Source of the DNA: Naegleria lovaniensis
Taxonomy: Eukaryota > Heterolobosea > Eutetramitea > Acrasida > Naegleriidae
Direction of reading: 5' to 3'
Length of the DNA: 64,000 bases
Assembly: GCF_003324165.1 (NCBI RefSeq)
Contig: NW_025407825.1
Location: forward strand, 771,983-835,982
A program made the translations under genes and the position numbers. The notes beneath the pieces are model-generated. The model ran no database searches. It saw nothing but the letters and a program-made list of their open reading frames with translations, and was not told the DNA's origin. This document shows positions 53,925 through 63,423 of the stretch, piece by piece (the stretch's first letter is position 1; every line of letters begins with the position of its first letter).

Positions 53925-54546
53925 TATTGACTCAAAATTTAATTCTTGTGTAATACTGTATTGAATGATCAATGTAAAATTGTAATATCAAATGCTAGTT
54001 CAAATAACCAACTCTAGAGGATGCTTCGTTGAACGGAATCAATGATCATACAACACACACGCCAAGCAACACTCGTAATCTGATGATTAACTTGTTTTTG
54101 AAGTATTAATTAATTTCGTATCACGATTCCTTTACAAGAGCCACTAAGAGATGCACACAACAATTTGTCTCAAGCTCCAGAGAGACATCCGCAGTAAGGC
54201 CCAAAATTTTAATTGGGACTCACAAACTATTTAGAGGTGATGCTAAAATTTTAATTCTTTTTATGGATGAGGATTTTCTTTTCATGAAGGGTGTGATAGC
54301 ATTCTGTTTGGTTTCTCAGAGTCATGAAAAGCAGCGTGTGCGAACAGGATGAAGTCAACAATTTGTGTTTCAGGTTGCTGATGTTTCAAGTTGTGAGCTA
54401 GGATTCTCGAAGGCTTTGAGCATTTCAGTAGTCTCCTCCTAATGGTGACACAAGAATTGAAACCCAACAACGAGTAACCAAAAAATTCTAACTTTGCTGC
54501 ATGCTTATAAGGAAGGCCTCGCATGGATCTTGAGCTACAACAATTA
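53925..54546. other. Intergenic region
   Basis: 622 bp between the RGS gene start and the NAR1 gene end, both leftward. A small hairpin tgtctc/gagaca (54166-54187) and two copies of aaaattttaatt (near 54214 and 54246) are seen. No gene or tRNA was recognised. Confidence 0.35.
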
Positions 54547-56739
54547 TTACCATTTCAAAGCACTGGCTGAGATCATACCCATCTTTTCCACTGCATGATA
54601 CGTGGTATGGAGATATTTCTGAGCTTGAGGTGAGCCAACAGCTCCTTGAATCCAGGTGTTATACAACCATGATAAATACATTTTAGATTGTGGGTCGTTT
54701 TGAGACAAATTCTTCAAATGAGATAAATACTCTCGATAAAGTCTCTCTGTTTGAGACAAATGCTGTTTGGGTGTGAGAGTTGTAGTGAGTGACAAATCTT
54801 GATGTTTGGGTTGAGCTTCTGTTTCATCGTTCATAGATGATTGTGCAGACAACAATTGAGGTGTTTTTGCTTTGACCTGTCCACCTCCATTGAGACAACC
54901 AATTGGACATGCCATAACTTCTACAAAGTGGAATGCATCCGATAACTCTGTACTTTGTTTCATTCTTCTCACCAAATTTTGAATATTTCTAAATCCATTA
55001 GCAATGACAAATTTTAAGAGAACTTTTTGATCTGTCGTGTTTGGGTCATAGAGAACCACTTCTCGATAGTCACTATTTCTCTTACTTTCGAATTGGAGTG
55101 TCGTGTTTCTAATGTCAATATTGAACAGTTTTTTTGCCGCATATTTAAATACAATTTCACAATATCCTCCTGAACCCGTAGCATCACTTCCATCGCTCAG
55201 CCATTCGAGTAGGGATAGATCTAACATGTCATTAGTATTCTCCATAAAATTAGTCTCGTTTAACATGTTATTACTTTGTGAATTTTGTAAAACGTCAAAC
55301 ACATTATCCAATGTAAGGTCATTCAAGTCAAAATGGGTAAGGGAGTGAAAATCTTGTGGAGTATCAATTTGAAATTGTTTTTTTAAAAGCTCAGTAATTT
55401 CACTACTCGTCAATACCATGTCGACCTTGTCGAAAGGATCATTGGTAAAATCTGGCCGACTTGCCTCAAGTTTCTTATCAAAACATGGCATGACTGTTGT
55501 GTGATAAATGTTAAAATCATCAATATGATACTTTGCAGAAATGTGGTGCTTAATAAACTTCTTGACAAATGTTCCCATAATTTGTTGAGGAGATTTCACA
55601 GTTGAAATGTATGGCAAAATTTCAGGATGAGTCTTCTCTGCATAACAAATCCAACCAGGACATGAACTCGCAAATAGTGGTATCTTGGAATTTCCCTCTC
55701 TGTAACGCCTCACAAAATCTTCACAAATTTCCAAATGAGAGGCCATTCTTGCCAAAGAAGCGCTCTCAAAAACAGCAATAGCACCAAGCTTAGTTTTGAA
55801 AAGGTATGAAAGTCTATTGAGACAATCTCGCACTGATTCACATTGGTAATAGGATGCCAATGAAGCTGCACTTTGTTGTGAAATGGTCACAAAAAACATC
55901 GTTTGTTTTTTGGCAGTGTTGTTGGTTTTGTTTCGTTGCTTCAAGAAGGATGACGACGATGAGAGAATGTCATCCAATAAAGCATCTTTGAGCTCTGTTG
56001 TGGAATCCATTTCCGCAAATCCAATATCAGTGCCATTGCTGTGGATTTTCAAATGACTTGATGATGGGTTGTTCACAGCTCCTCCATTATTGCTTTCATG
56101 ATGTAAAAAATAGGGAGAAAATAAATTCATTTCCCGTAACGTATTCAAAAATTGTTCGACACTTTGCTGATTCACGAGGACACTTTCGGCTGTAGTAACA
56201 CATCCTGAACATGCCAAACAATCGGCAAGTTCGATTTTAGCTATTTTCTTTGGTTCTGATGTTTCCGATAGGGTGTTGTTGTTGTTGGCTTGTTGAAATT
56301 TCAATCGGTTGGTCCTTCGGGCGTTGTTGTTGGTTGATTTGGATGATGATGTACCAACAACTCCTACCAAAGCAACTCCTCCTTCATTGTTGTTCATGGA
56401 AGACGTGGTTCGGGAATCTGAAATTGGATTAGGTTGCAGCTCCGATATTCCCAACTTTTTCGTGTTGTTGTTGTTGTTGTTGGTATGAGTGTTGTTATTC
56501 AGAAGGAAAGGTTTAATACATTCTTGTCGTGTAATGGGCAGAAAATCATCCAAATCTGCCAACATTAATGCGGTAGATAGAGTGGGTTCTTGTTGTGGAA
56601 TGAAAGCATGAGAGTGGTTATTCGTGTAGGACTTGTCTGCCGACATACGGAAGGTAATTTTTGCGTGGAGGAGTTTTTTTTTGACTTTGCAATTGATTTC
56701 GTGATCCTTACTTGCGCACATGGAGTGCGTATCTTCCAT
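54547..56739 (-). CDS. NAR1: NAR1/NARF-type iron-only hydrogenase-like protein
   Basis: 730 residues from the ATG at 56739; an ATG at 56646 (MSADKSYTN) is also plausible. The N-terminal iron-sulfur site shows DDFLPITRQECIKP and, after a long Asn/Ser insert, CLACSGC. The hydrogenase-like body has FASSCPGWICYAEKTHPEIL, STVKSPQQIMG, MPCFDKKLEASR and VMACPIGCLNGGGQ. These are Nar1/NARF forms, without the TSCCPxW of true H2-evolving enzymes. Nar1 passes Fe-S clusters to the cytosolic targeting complex. The chain ends SALKW; a C-terminal Trp is important in Nar1 for docking to that complex. Two Asn/Ser-rich inserts make it longer than the usual 450-500 residues. Confidence 0.92.
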   Translation of the reverse strand: MEDTHSMCASKDHEINCKVKKKLLHAKITFRMSADKSYTNNHSHAFIPQQEPTLSTALMLADLDDFLPITRQECIKPFLLNNNTHTNNNNNNTKKLGISELQPNPISDSRTTSSMNNNEGGVALVGVVGTSSSKSTNNNARRTNRLKFQQANNNNTLSETSEPKKIAKIELADCLACSGCVTTAESVLVNQQSVEQFLNTLREMNLFSPYFLHHESNNGGAVNNPSSSHLKIHSNGTDIGFAEMDSTTELKDALLDDILSSSSSFLKQRNKTNNTAKKQTMFFVTISQQSAASLASYYQCESVRDCLNRLSYLFKTKLGAIAVFESASLARMASHLEICEDFVRRYREGNSKIPLFASSCPGWICYAEKTHPEILPYISTVKSPQQIMGTFVKKFIKHHISAKYHIDDFNIYHTTVMPCFDKKLEASRPDFTNDPFDKVDMVLTSSEITELLKKQFQIDTPQDFHSLTHFDLNDLTLDNVFDVLQNSQSNNMLNETNFMENTNDMLDLSLLEWLSDGSDATGSGGYCEIVFKYAAKKLFNIDIRNTTLQFESKRNSDYREVVLYDPNTTDQKVLLKFVIANGFRNIQNLVRRMKQSTELSDAFHFVEVMACPIGCLNGGGQVKAKTPQLLSAQSSMNDETEAQPKHQDLSLTTTLTPKQHLSQTERLYREYLSHLKNLSQNDPQSKMYLSWLYNTWIQGAVGSPQAQKYLHTTYHAVEKMGMISASALKW

Positions 56740-56799
56740 TCATCCAATTTGAAAACTACCAAGTCGTAATATGGGTGATAGAATTGCATGCTTCGCATT

Positions 56800-59700
56800 T
56801 TACTTTTCTTGTTCTTCTTTTTGTTTCATTTTTACCTTCAATTCAAGTAAAAGTTTGTTCTGTTTGATAAATAGTCGATTCAAATAATTGAAAAGATCGT
56901 CATGAGTAATTCCATATTCAGCATTAAAGAATTGAATGACCTTAATGGTTTCACGATTGGAAAAGAATAAATCTAAAGGTGTTTCTTCTACTTCAGATTT
57001 TTCAAGAGTCATGTTATTGACGCTCATGGTTCGAGCCTCTTCCACCACTTGATTCATGATGGAAAAGAAAAAATTCTCCTTACTTTGTTTGCATGTAGGA
57101 TTATTGATGAGCTTGGTACGGATTCTATTCAAAAAACTTAGTAATAATCGATTTGATTGTGAAGGTGCTTGTATAACTTCTAAAAAGACGAGTAACCTCT
57201 TGTAGAAAAGTACAGATTGATAAAATTTGGTAGTTTGAATGTCCAGCCTCTTCTTTGCTTTGTCCCACAGTGAGTCATTAGAGTGAAATTTCTTATTTCC
57301 AGTTACACCATAGAGAGCCATTCGCTCAGCGCCATGCATAACCTTCTTACTCACTCGTGATAAATGCTCATTAGATTCAGCTACCACGTTTCTATTCTCT
57401 GAGCGATCATCAAGCTTGACTAAAAGTTCGTATTGTTGTTTGGTCTGGCATGAAATGAACGAATTCCTCCAGGTTCCACTAGGAACATTTCGAATTTTTG
57501 GTTTCTTCAATTCCCTCTTTTTCTTTACGTTGAGATTGGATGAAGAGTCGCTTTTTCGTGGACTCAAATCTTTTGTCTTGTAGAAGGTTTCTCCATTAAT
57601 TTCCACCACTTGTTTCTTAATAGAGTATGATGATGAATAGGGAGAGTTTTCAGAGTTGGCAGTTTCAAAATTAGGAGCCACTTGTTGAGTGATTTTATGA
57701 ACATCTCCAATAATTACTTTAAAATCGGTATCATATTGTTGAAGTTTCTCATCTAACATTTGTTCATGTTGTTCATCCACAATTTGATTTCGTAACGTTT
57801 CAGTGTTAAGCTCATCCACATTAATATTCGAAATATTTTTGTACTGAATTTTTGCTCTAATATTTTCAATAATATAATCAATATTAGACCCATATGGATT
57901 TGAGTATGATGTATATGAATTATCTCTGAAACTTGCAGAATGTGCACTGGTATTTGTGATATTTGCATTGGAAGGGTTGTTAACAAGAGCGTGTAAAGAA
58001 GATGTACTGGAATTTGATGATGAATTGCCACTAGCAAGACCTGGATTTGGGGCTGTGGTATTTGTGGAAAATGTTGCAATTTTGATGGGAGGAAATACCT
58101 TTTCTAGGTCCTCTGGAGCATAATCAAAGTCTGCCTCTTCCACATCAATAATTGTGTGATATGATCCTGTGTTGTCGAGAGGCATTTCTTTTGCTTTGAT
58201 GCGTTTCAATCTTTCATCGCTTACTCCTAACTCCTCAGCTGGAAATCTTGCTACAATGCCTCCAATTCCACTTTGTGCAGAATGATTAACCCCCGTAATA
58301 TAAGTACCTTTGGTTTTTTCTTGACAACCACTCGCTCGTTTAATGGTTTCAATGAGACCAACTTTGGCTTTCTTATTACGTTCTGCATAATCAGCTTGCT
58401 CGTCAGTAATAAATAAATCATAGCCCGTACCAGTCCCGTTTGTACCAATACTAGATGTGACGCTTCTTGCACTAAGTGGTACGTTTTGCTGAGAATTTGA
58501 TTGATTTGAAAAAAAACTTCCTCTAAACGACGAAGTCTTTCCTGCAGGTGAGTTGATGTTTAGATGAAGACATTGTGATGAATTGGTTCGTAACGGTGTT
58601 GAAGGACTATTGTTTGTGATACCACTTGCACTGTTCGTATTATTTTGAGTTGCACTATTGTGAGTGGCAGTATTGACCTCTGTAATAAATGTTCCACCTG
58701 CATTGGTTTGTTGTTCGCTTGTAAGAATATTTTGGTGGTGTCCGACTTGTTCTTGAACGAACTGTGAAATTGGCTTAAGTCTCTTCTTTTTCTTTCGTTC
58801 CCATAAATTATTACAAAGTAAGGGCTCCTTATTAACATTTTCATCTGATTGACGCTTAATAAATAGAACTTTCTTCTCTGATTTAGTTTCAGAATGTTGA
58901 CCTTTTGCTTTCACTGGAGAGGATCCAGATGGTTTCATTCTAAGACGTATTCGCTTCATTGTTTGTTGCATGGACTCAAAATCTTCATGTTTTTCTATGA
59001 GGTCCTTCTGATAAAGCAGGTACTTGTTGTAGAATTCTTCAACTGGTTCTCCTCTATTAAATAATTTGACTGTGTTGCCGTGAGTAATCATGACATTTCG
59101 ATTCTTTCCTCGTGAAACATGTTCAAACTTCCATAGATCTTGTTCTAATTTTTCATAGTAATCACTGGTGATTTGGCCAGATAGAGTGTCCGCTGCCAAG
59201 AGCTCACTAGAGTGCCTCAATATTAAATGTTCTGCATTTGATTTTGGAGCATTCTTGTAACAGTTGTATGGAATTCCTGCATCTCCTTTTGGAGGAGCAA
59301 TAATTCCTGGAATTCCCAATAAAGTTGTACTATCAGGTACATTCTCTCTCTTTTTCGTTTTAGAATTTGATGGCATTCCTGTATCTACAATTAAGTCTGC
59401 TGATGTGATGTGAATTCTTGATGAGTTCAATACATTTTCATCATCATCTTCATCTTTTATACCTCCTCTTCGAGAAAATGTTCCAGTTGCAGTATGCGGT
59501 CGAGATTTTCCTCTTTTTTGACTGTGTGATTTTGATTCATTTGATCCAGCAGTACTACTCCGATAATTTTTCTCGTGTAATGTTTTAATGTACAAGTCAT
59601 TGATTGTTTGTGGATTATGTGGGAGGAGTGTGGGTACTACATATTCATATTTTTGAGAAGCTTGAACTCTTTCTTTCTGTTCATTGAACACAGACTCCCT

Positions 59701-60321
59701 TCTTTTTGTTGATGATTGTGCCGAGAGTAAATTTGTCGAAGAATTGGAATGAGCATTTTTTTGGTTGATTTGTTGTGCGTTGTGATGCCTCGACGACACG
59801 CGTTTGCTGTCAGCTTGATCTGTATTGTCAGAGCCTGGCAAAGCTGGAGCAGTGGTTGGAAGACTTATTGAACTCATTTGATTTGAGATTATTGATTTTG
59901 ATGTTGGTGGACCTGAAGACTCCCCAAACACTAGCACTGTCTCTTCAATTCGAGGAGATTTTGCTGTATCTATTTGAATAGATGGAATGTCAAAAATTGT
60001 TGGAGGTGTTACTGCTGATACGGATCCTCTTCGTTGCTTAACCACGGTCTTGATCGGGGAAGTATCAACCAATGACGTTGCATTTGATGACTGGGTGTTG
60101 CCTGATGATTTTCCGAATTGGAATGATTCAAGCTTGGATTGAAGGTATTCCTTTGAATTTTCCTCCGTGTGGGTTGTTGTTGAGATTTGTTGATTACTTC
60201 TTAAGGGTTGTGATGTTTGTACATTGGATGGCTTGTGCTTCCGAGCACTGAGATGAGCACCTGAACCTCTCAATTGAAGTTCAGCTTCCCCTGAGGGAAT
60301 GGCAACGGAAGATGAAAGCAT
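56800..60321 (-). CDS. Large protein of unknown function
   Basis: 1173 residues in one exon. Much of the N-terminal 350 residues is disordered (Ser, Gln, Asn). A compact conserved-looking segment spans about 350-470, including LEQDLWKFEHVSRGKNRNVM then ITHGNTVKLFNRGEPVEEFYNKYLLY. Further disordered stretches alternate with basic ones. The last 200 residues are predicted helical (VLFYKRLLVFLEVIQ, LLLSFLNRIRTKLIN) and end in a lysine-rich coiled-coil-like tail (LLLELKVKMKQKEEQEK). A cytoskeletal or flagellar role would fit this style, but no motif proves it. The NAR1 gene starts only 60 bp downstream on the same strand. Confidence 0.8.
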   Translation of the reverse strand: MLSSSVAIPSGEAELQLRGSGAHLSARKHKPSNVQTSQPLRSNQQISTTTHTEENSKEYLQSKLESFQFGKSSGNTQSSNATSLVDTSPIKTVVKQRRGSVSAVTPPTIFDIPSIQIDTAKSPRIEETVLVFGESSGPPTSKSIISNQMSSISLPTTAPALPGSDNTDQADSKRVSSRHHNAQQINQKNAHSNSSTNLLSAQSSTKRRESVFNEQKERVQASQKYEYVVPTLLPHNPQTINDLYIKTLHEKNYRSSTAGSNESKSHSQKRGKSRPHTATGTFSRRGGIKDEDDDENVLNSSRIHITSADLIVDTGMPSNSKTKKRENVPDSTTLLGIPGIIAPPKGDAGIPYNCYKNAPKSNAEHLILRHSSELLAADTLSGQITSDYYEKLEQDLWKFEHVSRGKNRNVMITHGNTVKLFNRGEPVEEFYNKYLLYQKDLIEKHEDFESMQQTMKRIRLRMKPSGSSPVKAKGQHSETKSEKKVLFIKRQSDENVNKEPLLCNNLWERKKKKRLKPISQFVQEQVGHHQNILTSEQQTNAGGTFITEVNTATHNSATQNNTNSASGITNNSPSTPLRTNSSQCLHLNINSPAGKTSSFRGSFFSNQSNSQQNVPLSARSVTSSIGTNGTGTGYDLFITDEQADYAERNKKAKVGLIETIKRASGCQEKTKGTYITGVNHSAQSGIGGIVARFPAEELGVSDERLKRIKAKEMPLDNTGSYHTIIDVEEADFDYAPEDLEKVFPPIKIATFSTNTTAPNPGLASGNSSSNSSTSSLHALVNNPSNANITNTSAHSASFRDNSYTSYSNPYGSNIDYIIENIRAKIQYKNISNINVDELNTETLRNQIVDEQHEQMLDEKLQQYDTDFKVIIGDVHKITQQVAPNFETANSENSPYSSSYSIKKQVVEINGETFYKTKDLSPRKSDSSSNLNVKKKRELKKPKIRNVPSGTWRNSFISCQTKQQYELLVKLDDRSENRNVVAESNEHLSRVSKKVMHGAERMALYGVTGNKKFHSNDSLWDKAKKRLDIQTTKFYQSVLFYKRLLVFLEVIQAPSQSNRLLLSFLNRIRTKLINNPTCKQSKENFFFSIMNQVVEEARTMSVNNMTLEKSEVEETPLDLFFSNRETIKVIQFFNAEYGITHDDLFNYLNRLFIKQNKLLLELKVKMKQKEEQEK

Positions 60322-60435
60322 TAATTTTTTTCTGCAAATTCTGAACTTTGATTGGCGGGAGCGGAACCTTTGAGCTGTGTTTATTTACATTGTTTAATTA
60401 TATTTACAAGATCGATCTCTCTAGGGTGCAATGTT

Positions 60436-60648
60436 TCATTGGAAATCTTCCTCTCTGGTTTTATCAATTTGGATATTCTTCATACCTTGATTGATATGTT
60501 TATTTAGGGGAAGATCAGAAGCACACAAGGGTGGATCTGCCATCAAGTCATCTACAAAATCGGTAAAGTGAGGTGTTGGTGGTTTGTCTTGTAAGGGCTT
60601 TTTACCAAATGTTGAAGGATATGTTCCAGGGTTTCGTTTATTCATCAT
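60436..60648 (-). CDS. Small conserved-looking protein
   Basis: 70 residues starting with two ATGs. The sequence is proline-rich and acidic (KPPTPHFTDFVDDLMADPPL then SDLPLN) and unlike random translation: it has balanced codon use and a defined N-terminal NKRNPGTYPSTFGKKP motif. No family was recognised. It lies upstream of, and on the same strand as, the large unknown gene. Confidence 0.45.
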   Translation of the reverse strand: MMNKRNPGTYPSTFGKKPLQDKPPTPHFTDFVDDLMADPPLCASDLPLNKHINQGMKNIQIDKTREEDFQ

Positions 60649-61032
60649 TATGTTCTACGTGAGAGGGAGAGGTTAATTGTTGCTCGATACAGTTCAACGT
60701 TTTTTATAATAGAATTTGTAAAACGAGAGAGGAGGAGCAAGAGTGATATTTAATGGTATCGAGTCTCAGGTAAAAGAAGAGTATGGTTTGTTAAAGAAAA
60801 TTGAAATATTTGAACAAGTTGTCCAAAATGGCAATTCACTTAATTCGGAGAGCGTTAGATTCGTGTCATCTTATAACGAATGGACCAGTGTGATTTTTCT
60901 TTCAGACCAGGTGTTTCTCTGATGCTCAGACACCTCTCATTCCCTATGAAAGTTGATTGAAACGAATATTAAGTATTTGCTTTTAATATATTATACTATT
61001 TCCTTCATGTAATATTAAAAAGTATGGCTTGG
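60649..61032. other. Intergenic spacer
   Basis: 384 bp between two leftward genes. An A/G-rich stretch near 60720-60745 and an AT-only stretch near 60965-61020 are the only features seen. Confidence 0.35.
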
Positions 61033-61794
61033 TTATTTGGCGTTTGGATCCTTCTCTGAGAGTTGAGGATTTAATTGAGGGTGACCACTGCTAAACATTC
61101 GTGACGGTTGTTGTTGATCTTGCTGATCTGCAACAAACGAGTATTGTGGATAAGGATATTGTTGTTCCATATTGTTTTCAGAGTCTTTGGGAATTAAGTG
61201 TTCCTTAAGCACTTCATTTTGCAATTGATGTTGTTGGTGATGATGACTAAATGGGTTATCACTTGGAGGCAGGGACAGATTTGATGTAATTTCAGAACCC
61301 TTCTGGTTATGATGCGAGGCATGTTCATGAGTAATTTCTGAAATGTTACTTGCTGTGACTCGGCCTACATTCGAAGAGGATTGAGAGGGCTCCTGCACGT
61401 CCCAAATCTCTCCTCCTCCGTTCACATAAATGTAGGCGTTGATAAATTCCTCCAATGAAATCAAGCCATTCTCACTGGAATGAACAATACGACTCAAATT
61501 CTTGGCTTTTGTAGGTTCCAAACCGAATTGTTGGAAAGCCATTTTGAATTCTTGTTTGGAGATGGCAAACGTTCGGTTCGTATCATAATGAAAGAACAAG
61601 TGTTCTGCCTGTTGAATGAGATCATCCCTCTGTTGAAATAAATCAGCTCGAGGATAAAAGTTATTGGGAAGCCACTCTGGTTTTTTACCTTTGAACCAGA
61701 GGTGGTTGAGGATTTCTTCGAACTTATCCTTGTTTTTTTCTTGATCTGAGGTTGTTGGAATGTGGTGGACTGGAACAGAGAATGTGGAGTGCAT
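61033..61794 (-). CDS. EF-hand-like protein
   Basis: 253 residues. An N-terminal region with WLPNNFYPRADLFQQRDDL leads into a helix-loop-helix pair at about 66-125: AEHLFFHYDTNRTFAISKQEF then KMAF, and RIVHSSENGLISLEEFINAY. The first loop keeps the Asp-x-Asn-x-Thr pattern of a calcium site; the second (HSSENGLISLEEF) is degenerate. The rest is His/Gln/Ser-rich and disordered. It probably senses calcium or acts as a structural EF-hand adaptor. Confidence 0.75.
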   Translation of the reverse strand: MHSTFSVPVHHIPTTSDQEKNKDKFEEILNHLWFKGKKPEWLPNNFYPRADLFQQRDDLIQQAEHLFFHYDTNRTFAISKQEFKMAFQQFGLEPTKAKNLSRIVHSSENGLISLEEFINAYIYVNGGGEIWDVQEPSQSSSNVGRVTASNISEITHEHASHHNQKGSEITSNLSLPPSDNPFSHHHQQHQLQNEVLKEHLIPKDSENNMEQQYPYPQYSFVADQQDQQQPSRMFSSGHPQLNPQLSEKDPNAK

Positions 61795-62127
61795 GGCGAT
61801 ACTTTTTCTTTAACGTAATAATTGCATCAAGCCGAATAAACACAATCCTCTCATTTACATTTAAAAAACTGCAATGATCATTATTTGGACTATTAACAAA
61901 ATGGGTTTGTATACGACGCTTCCGTCCGTTGTAATCTTTGGCTCCCCAACGAAAAACACAAAAAAATATCTGCTCAGCTTTTGATTTTCAACTCTCTCAC
62001 CACGACTTTCATCTTGATCACAACAACAAGCTGATTTCATCACTTGAACCCTCCATCGTTTTCATTGCCATCATTATTGTACCACACTCACCACTCAAAA
62101 CCGAACTCTCCAACCCGACGAACAAAG

Positions 62128-62844
62128 ATGAGCAACCCATCTGTGTCTATGAAATCCTTTGAAGAGGAAACGACATCTCAACAACAACGAAGAGATTATA
62201 TTCTCTCATCCGATCACGCTACTGACGAATCATTGATTGAATCGAAAATTCCTGCCAAGAGTATTTATGCTTTTGGTGCCGATAAAATCCTCCATTCCGC
62301 ACGTATAAGCCTTCTGGATTCGGAACGGTTATCAAATTTGAGATACCTCATCATCACGAATGAGGCTCTTTACATTTTTGATGATCAAGACTTTGAGAGA
62401 AGAATTCCTAACGAACAAATTATTGAGATTGTTAAATATCAAGACCCAGCAGGATCACCAAATGTTACAAAGAGTCCATCCAATGAACAAAACAAATCAC
62501 ATCGTTTATTGTTTCGTGTAAAAGACGATTCCGATTTGTTAATTATTTGCAAAGGCGCTACTGGAGTGTTGGAAACTTTGCAAAAACAAGCAAAAGATTG
62601 CAATGCTTATCGCTTCTCACAGGTGGACCCTGCTGAAGATTTATTTTCGAAGGCAACCTTCATTGAAAATCAAACAACAAAGTGTTCATCATCACTGAAA
62701 CAATCTTTAGAAAATGCTTTAAACGCATCTGAACTGAAAAAAGTCATGTTGTATTTGGAATATTTGAGAAGACAATGCAGTCAAAATGAATGGGAATCAG
62801 ATTCTCTAATTTTAAGAGCGATTGAATATGTGAAGAGCCAATAA
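62128..62844 (+). CDS. PH-like domain protein
   Basis: 238 residues from the ATG at 62128. The central part (about 45-165) alternates short strands in a PH-like pattern: KILHSARISLLD, LRYLIITNEALYIFD, RRIPNEQIIEIVKY, HRLLFRVKDDSDLLIIC, then a helix VLETLQKQAKD. Similar modules include the TH1 domain of class I myosins and GRAM domains, which bind acidic lipids. A helical C-terminus follows (KKVMLYLEYLRRQCSQNEWE). No enzyme motif is present. It is the last intact gene before the chromosome end. Confidence 0.65.
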   Translation: MSNPSVSMKSFEEETTSQQQRRDYILSSDHATDESLIESKIPAKSIYAFGADKILHSARISLLDSERLSNLRYLIITNEALYIFDDQDFERRIPNEQIIEIVKYQDPAGSPNVTKSPSNEQNKSHRLLFRVKDDSDLLIICKGATGVLETLQKQAKDCNAYRFSQVDPAEDLFSKATFIENQTTKCSSSLKQSLENALNASELKKVMLYLEYLRRQCSQNEWESDSLILRAIEYVKSQ

Positions 62845-63032
62845 TTTTTGTGGTGGTCCTGATGCTACTGAAATTGTTGAACTGTGAAAATGTGATCACA
62901 CTTTAGAGACAATCTTGTCACCCTACTTGACAAAAGTAAATTTTGCGAGTGCACTAAATTTTTATAATAATTATTCAGGTTTGGTTGATTCGACCAACAA
63001 TCGCACATTATCGTACTGCGCTTGTTAAAAAA

Positions 63033-63287
63033 ATGTCTCAACAACTAATTGCTGGCATTCTCTCCACTCATCTTCAAATCGTCAGAGAGCCCATGTTTTG
63101 GCTCGTATTGCAAGTTGATCTTTTACTGACAATTTTAACCTTTATCGGATCGATATATTACAACAACAGCAGTATTTATGACCCGTATTGGAGTGTATTT
63201 CCTCCATTCGCATTATTGACCCTCGTTGTCGATTATTTTATGTCTGATAGAATGCTCAGCAAGTTTTATCTAGGCCTATGGGTTTAG
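63033..63287 (+). pseudogene. DUF1295 / steroid-reductase-like membrane protein, truncated at the telomere
   Basis: 85 residues from the ATG at 63033. VREPMFWLVLQVDLLLTILT then IYDPYWSVFPP is the N-terminal signature of the DUF1295 family (DxYWSxxP), multi-span membrane proteins related to 3-oxo-5-alpha-steroid dehydrogenases that are normally about 250-300 residues long. The frame ends LGLWV-stop, and these last codons with the stop lie in telomere-like DNA (gggtttagg). About two thirds of the protein is missing, so it is probably non-functional. Confidence 0.7.
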
Positions 63288-63305
63288 GTTGGGTTTGGGT
63301 TTGGT
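63279..63305 (+). repeat. Interstitial telomere-like patch
   Basis: gggtttagg, ttgggtttggg and tttggttt form about 27 bp of imperfect telomere-type units, separated from the main array by roughly 118 bp of unrelated sequence. It supplies the stop of the truncated DUF1295 gene. Confidence 0.8.
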
Positions 63306-63423
63306 TTATTCTGCCAACATTTTGCCCGATTATTGGGTTCAAAAAATTAAAGTAATCTTTATTCAAGTCTTCTACACTTTCCAACTCTCTTGTAGGAAAA
63401 ATGCGTCGGCACTCAAAAAAATT

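Noticed and set aside
54282-54524. 80-residue minus-strand frame downstream of NAR1
   Set aside because: No motif and unusual composition; not distinguishable from chance in a spacer.
61861-62162. Two small overlapping frames upstream of the PH-like gene
   Set aside because: They lie in the promoter/5' region, lack motifs, and one overlaps the true ATG at 62128.
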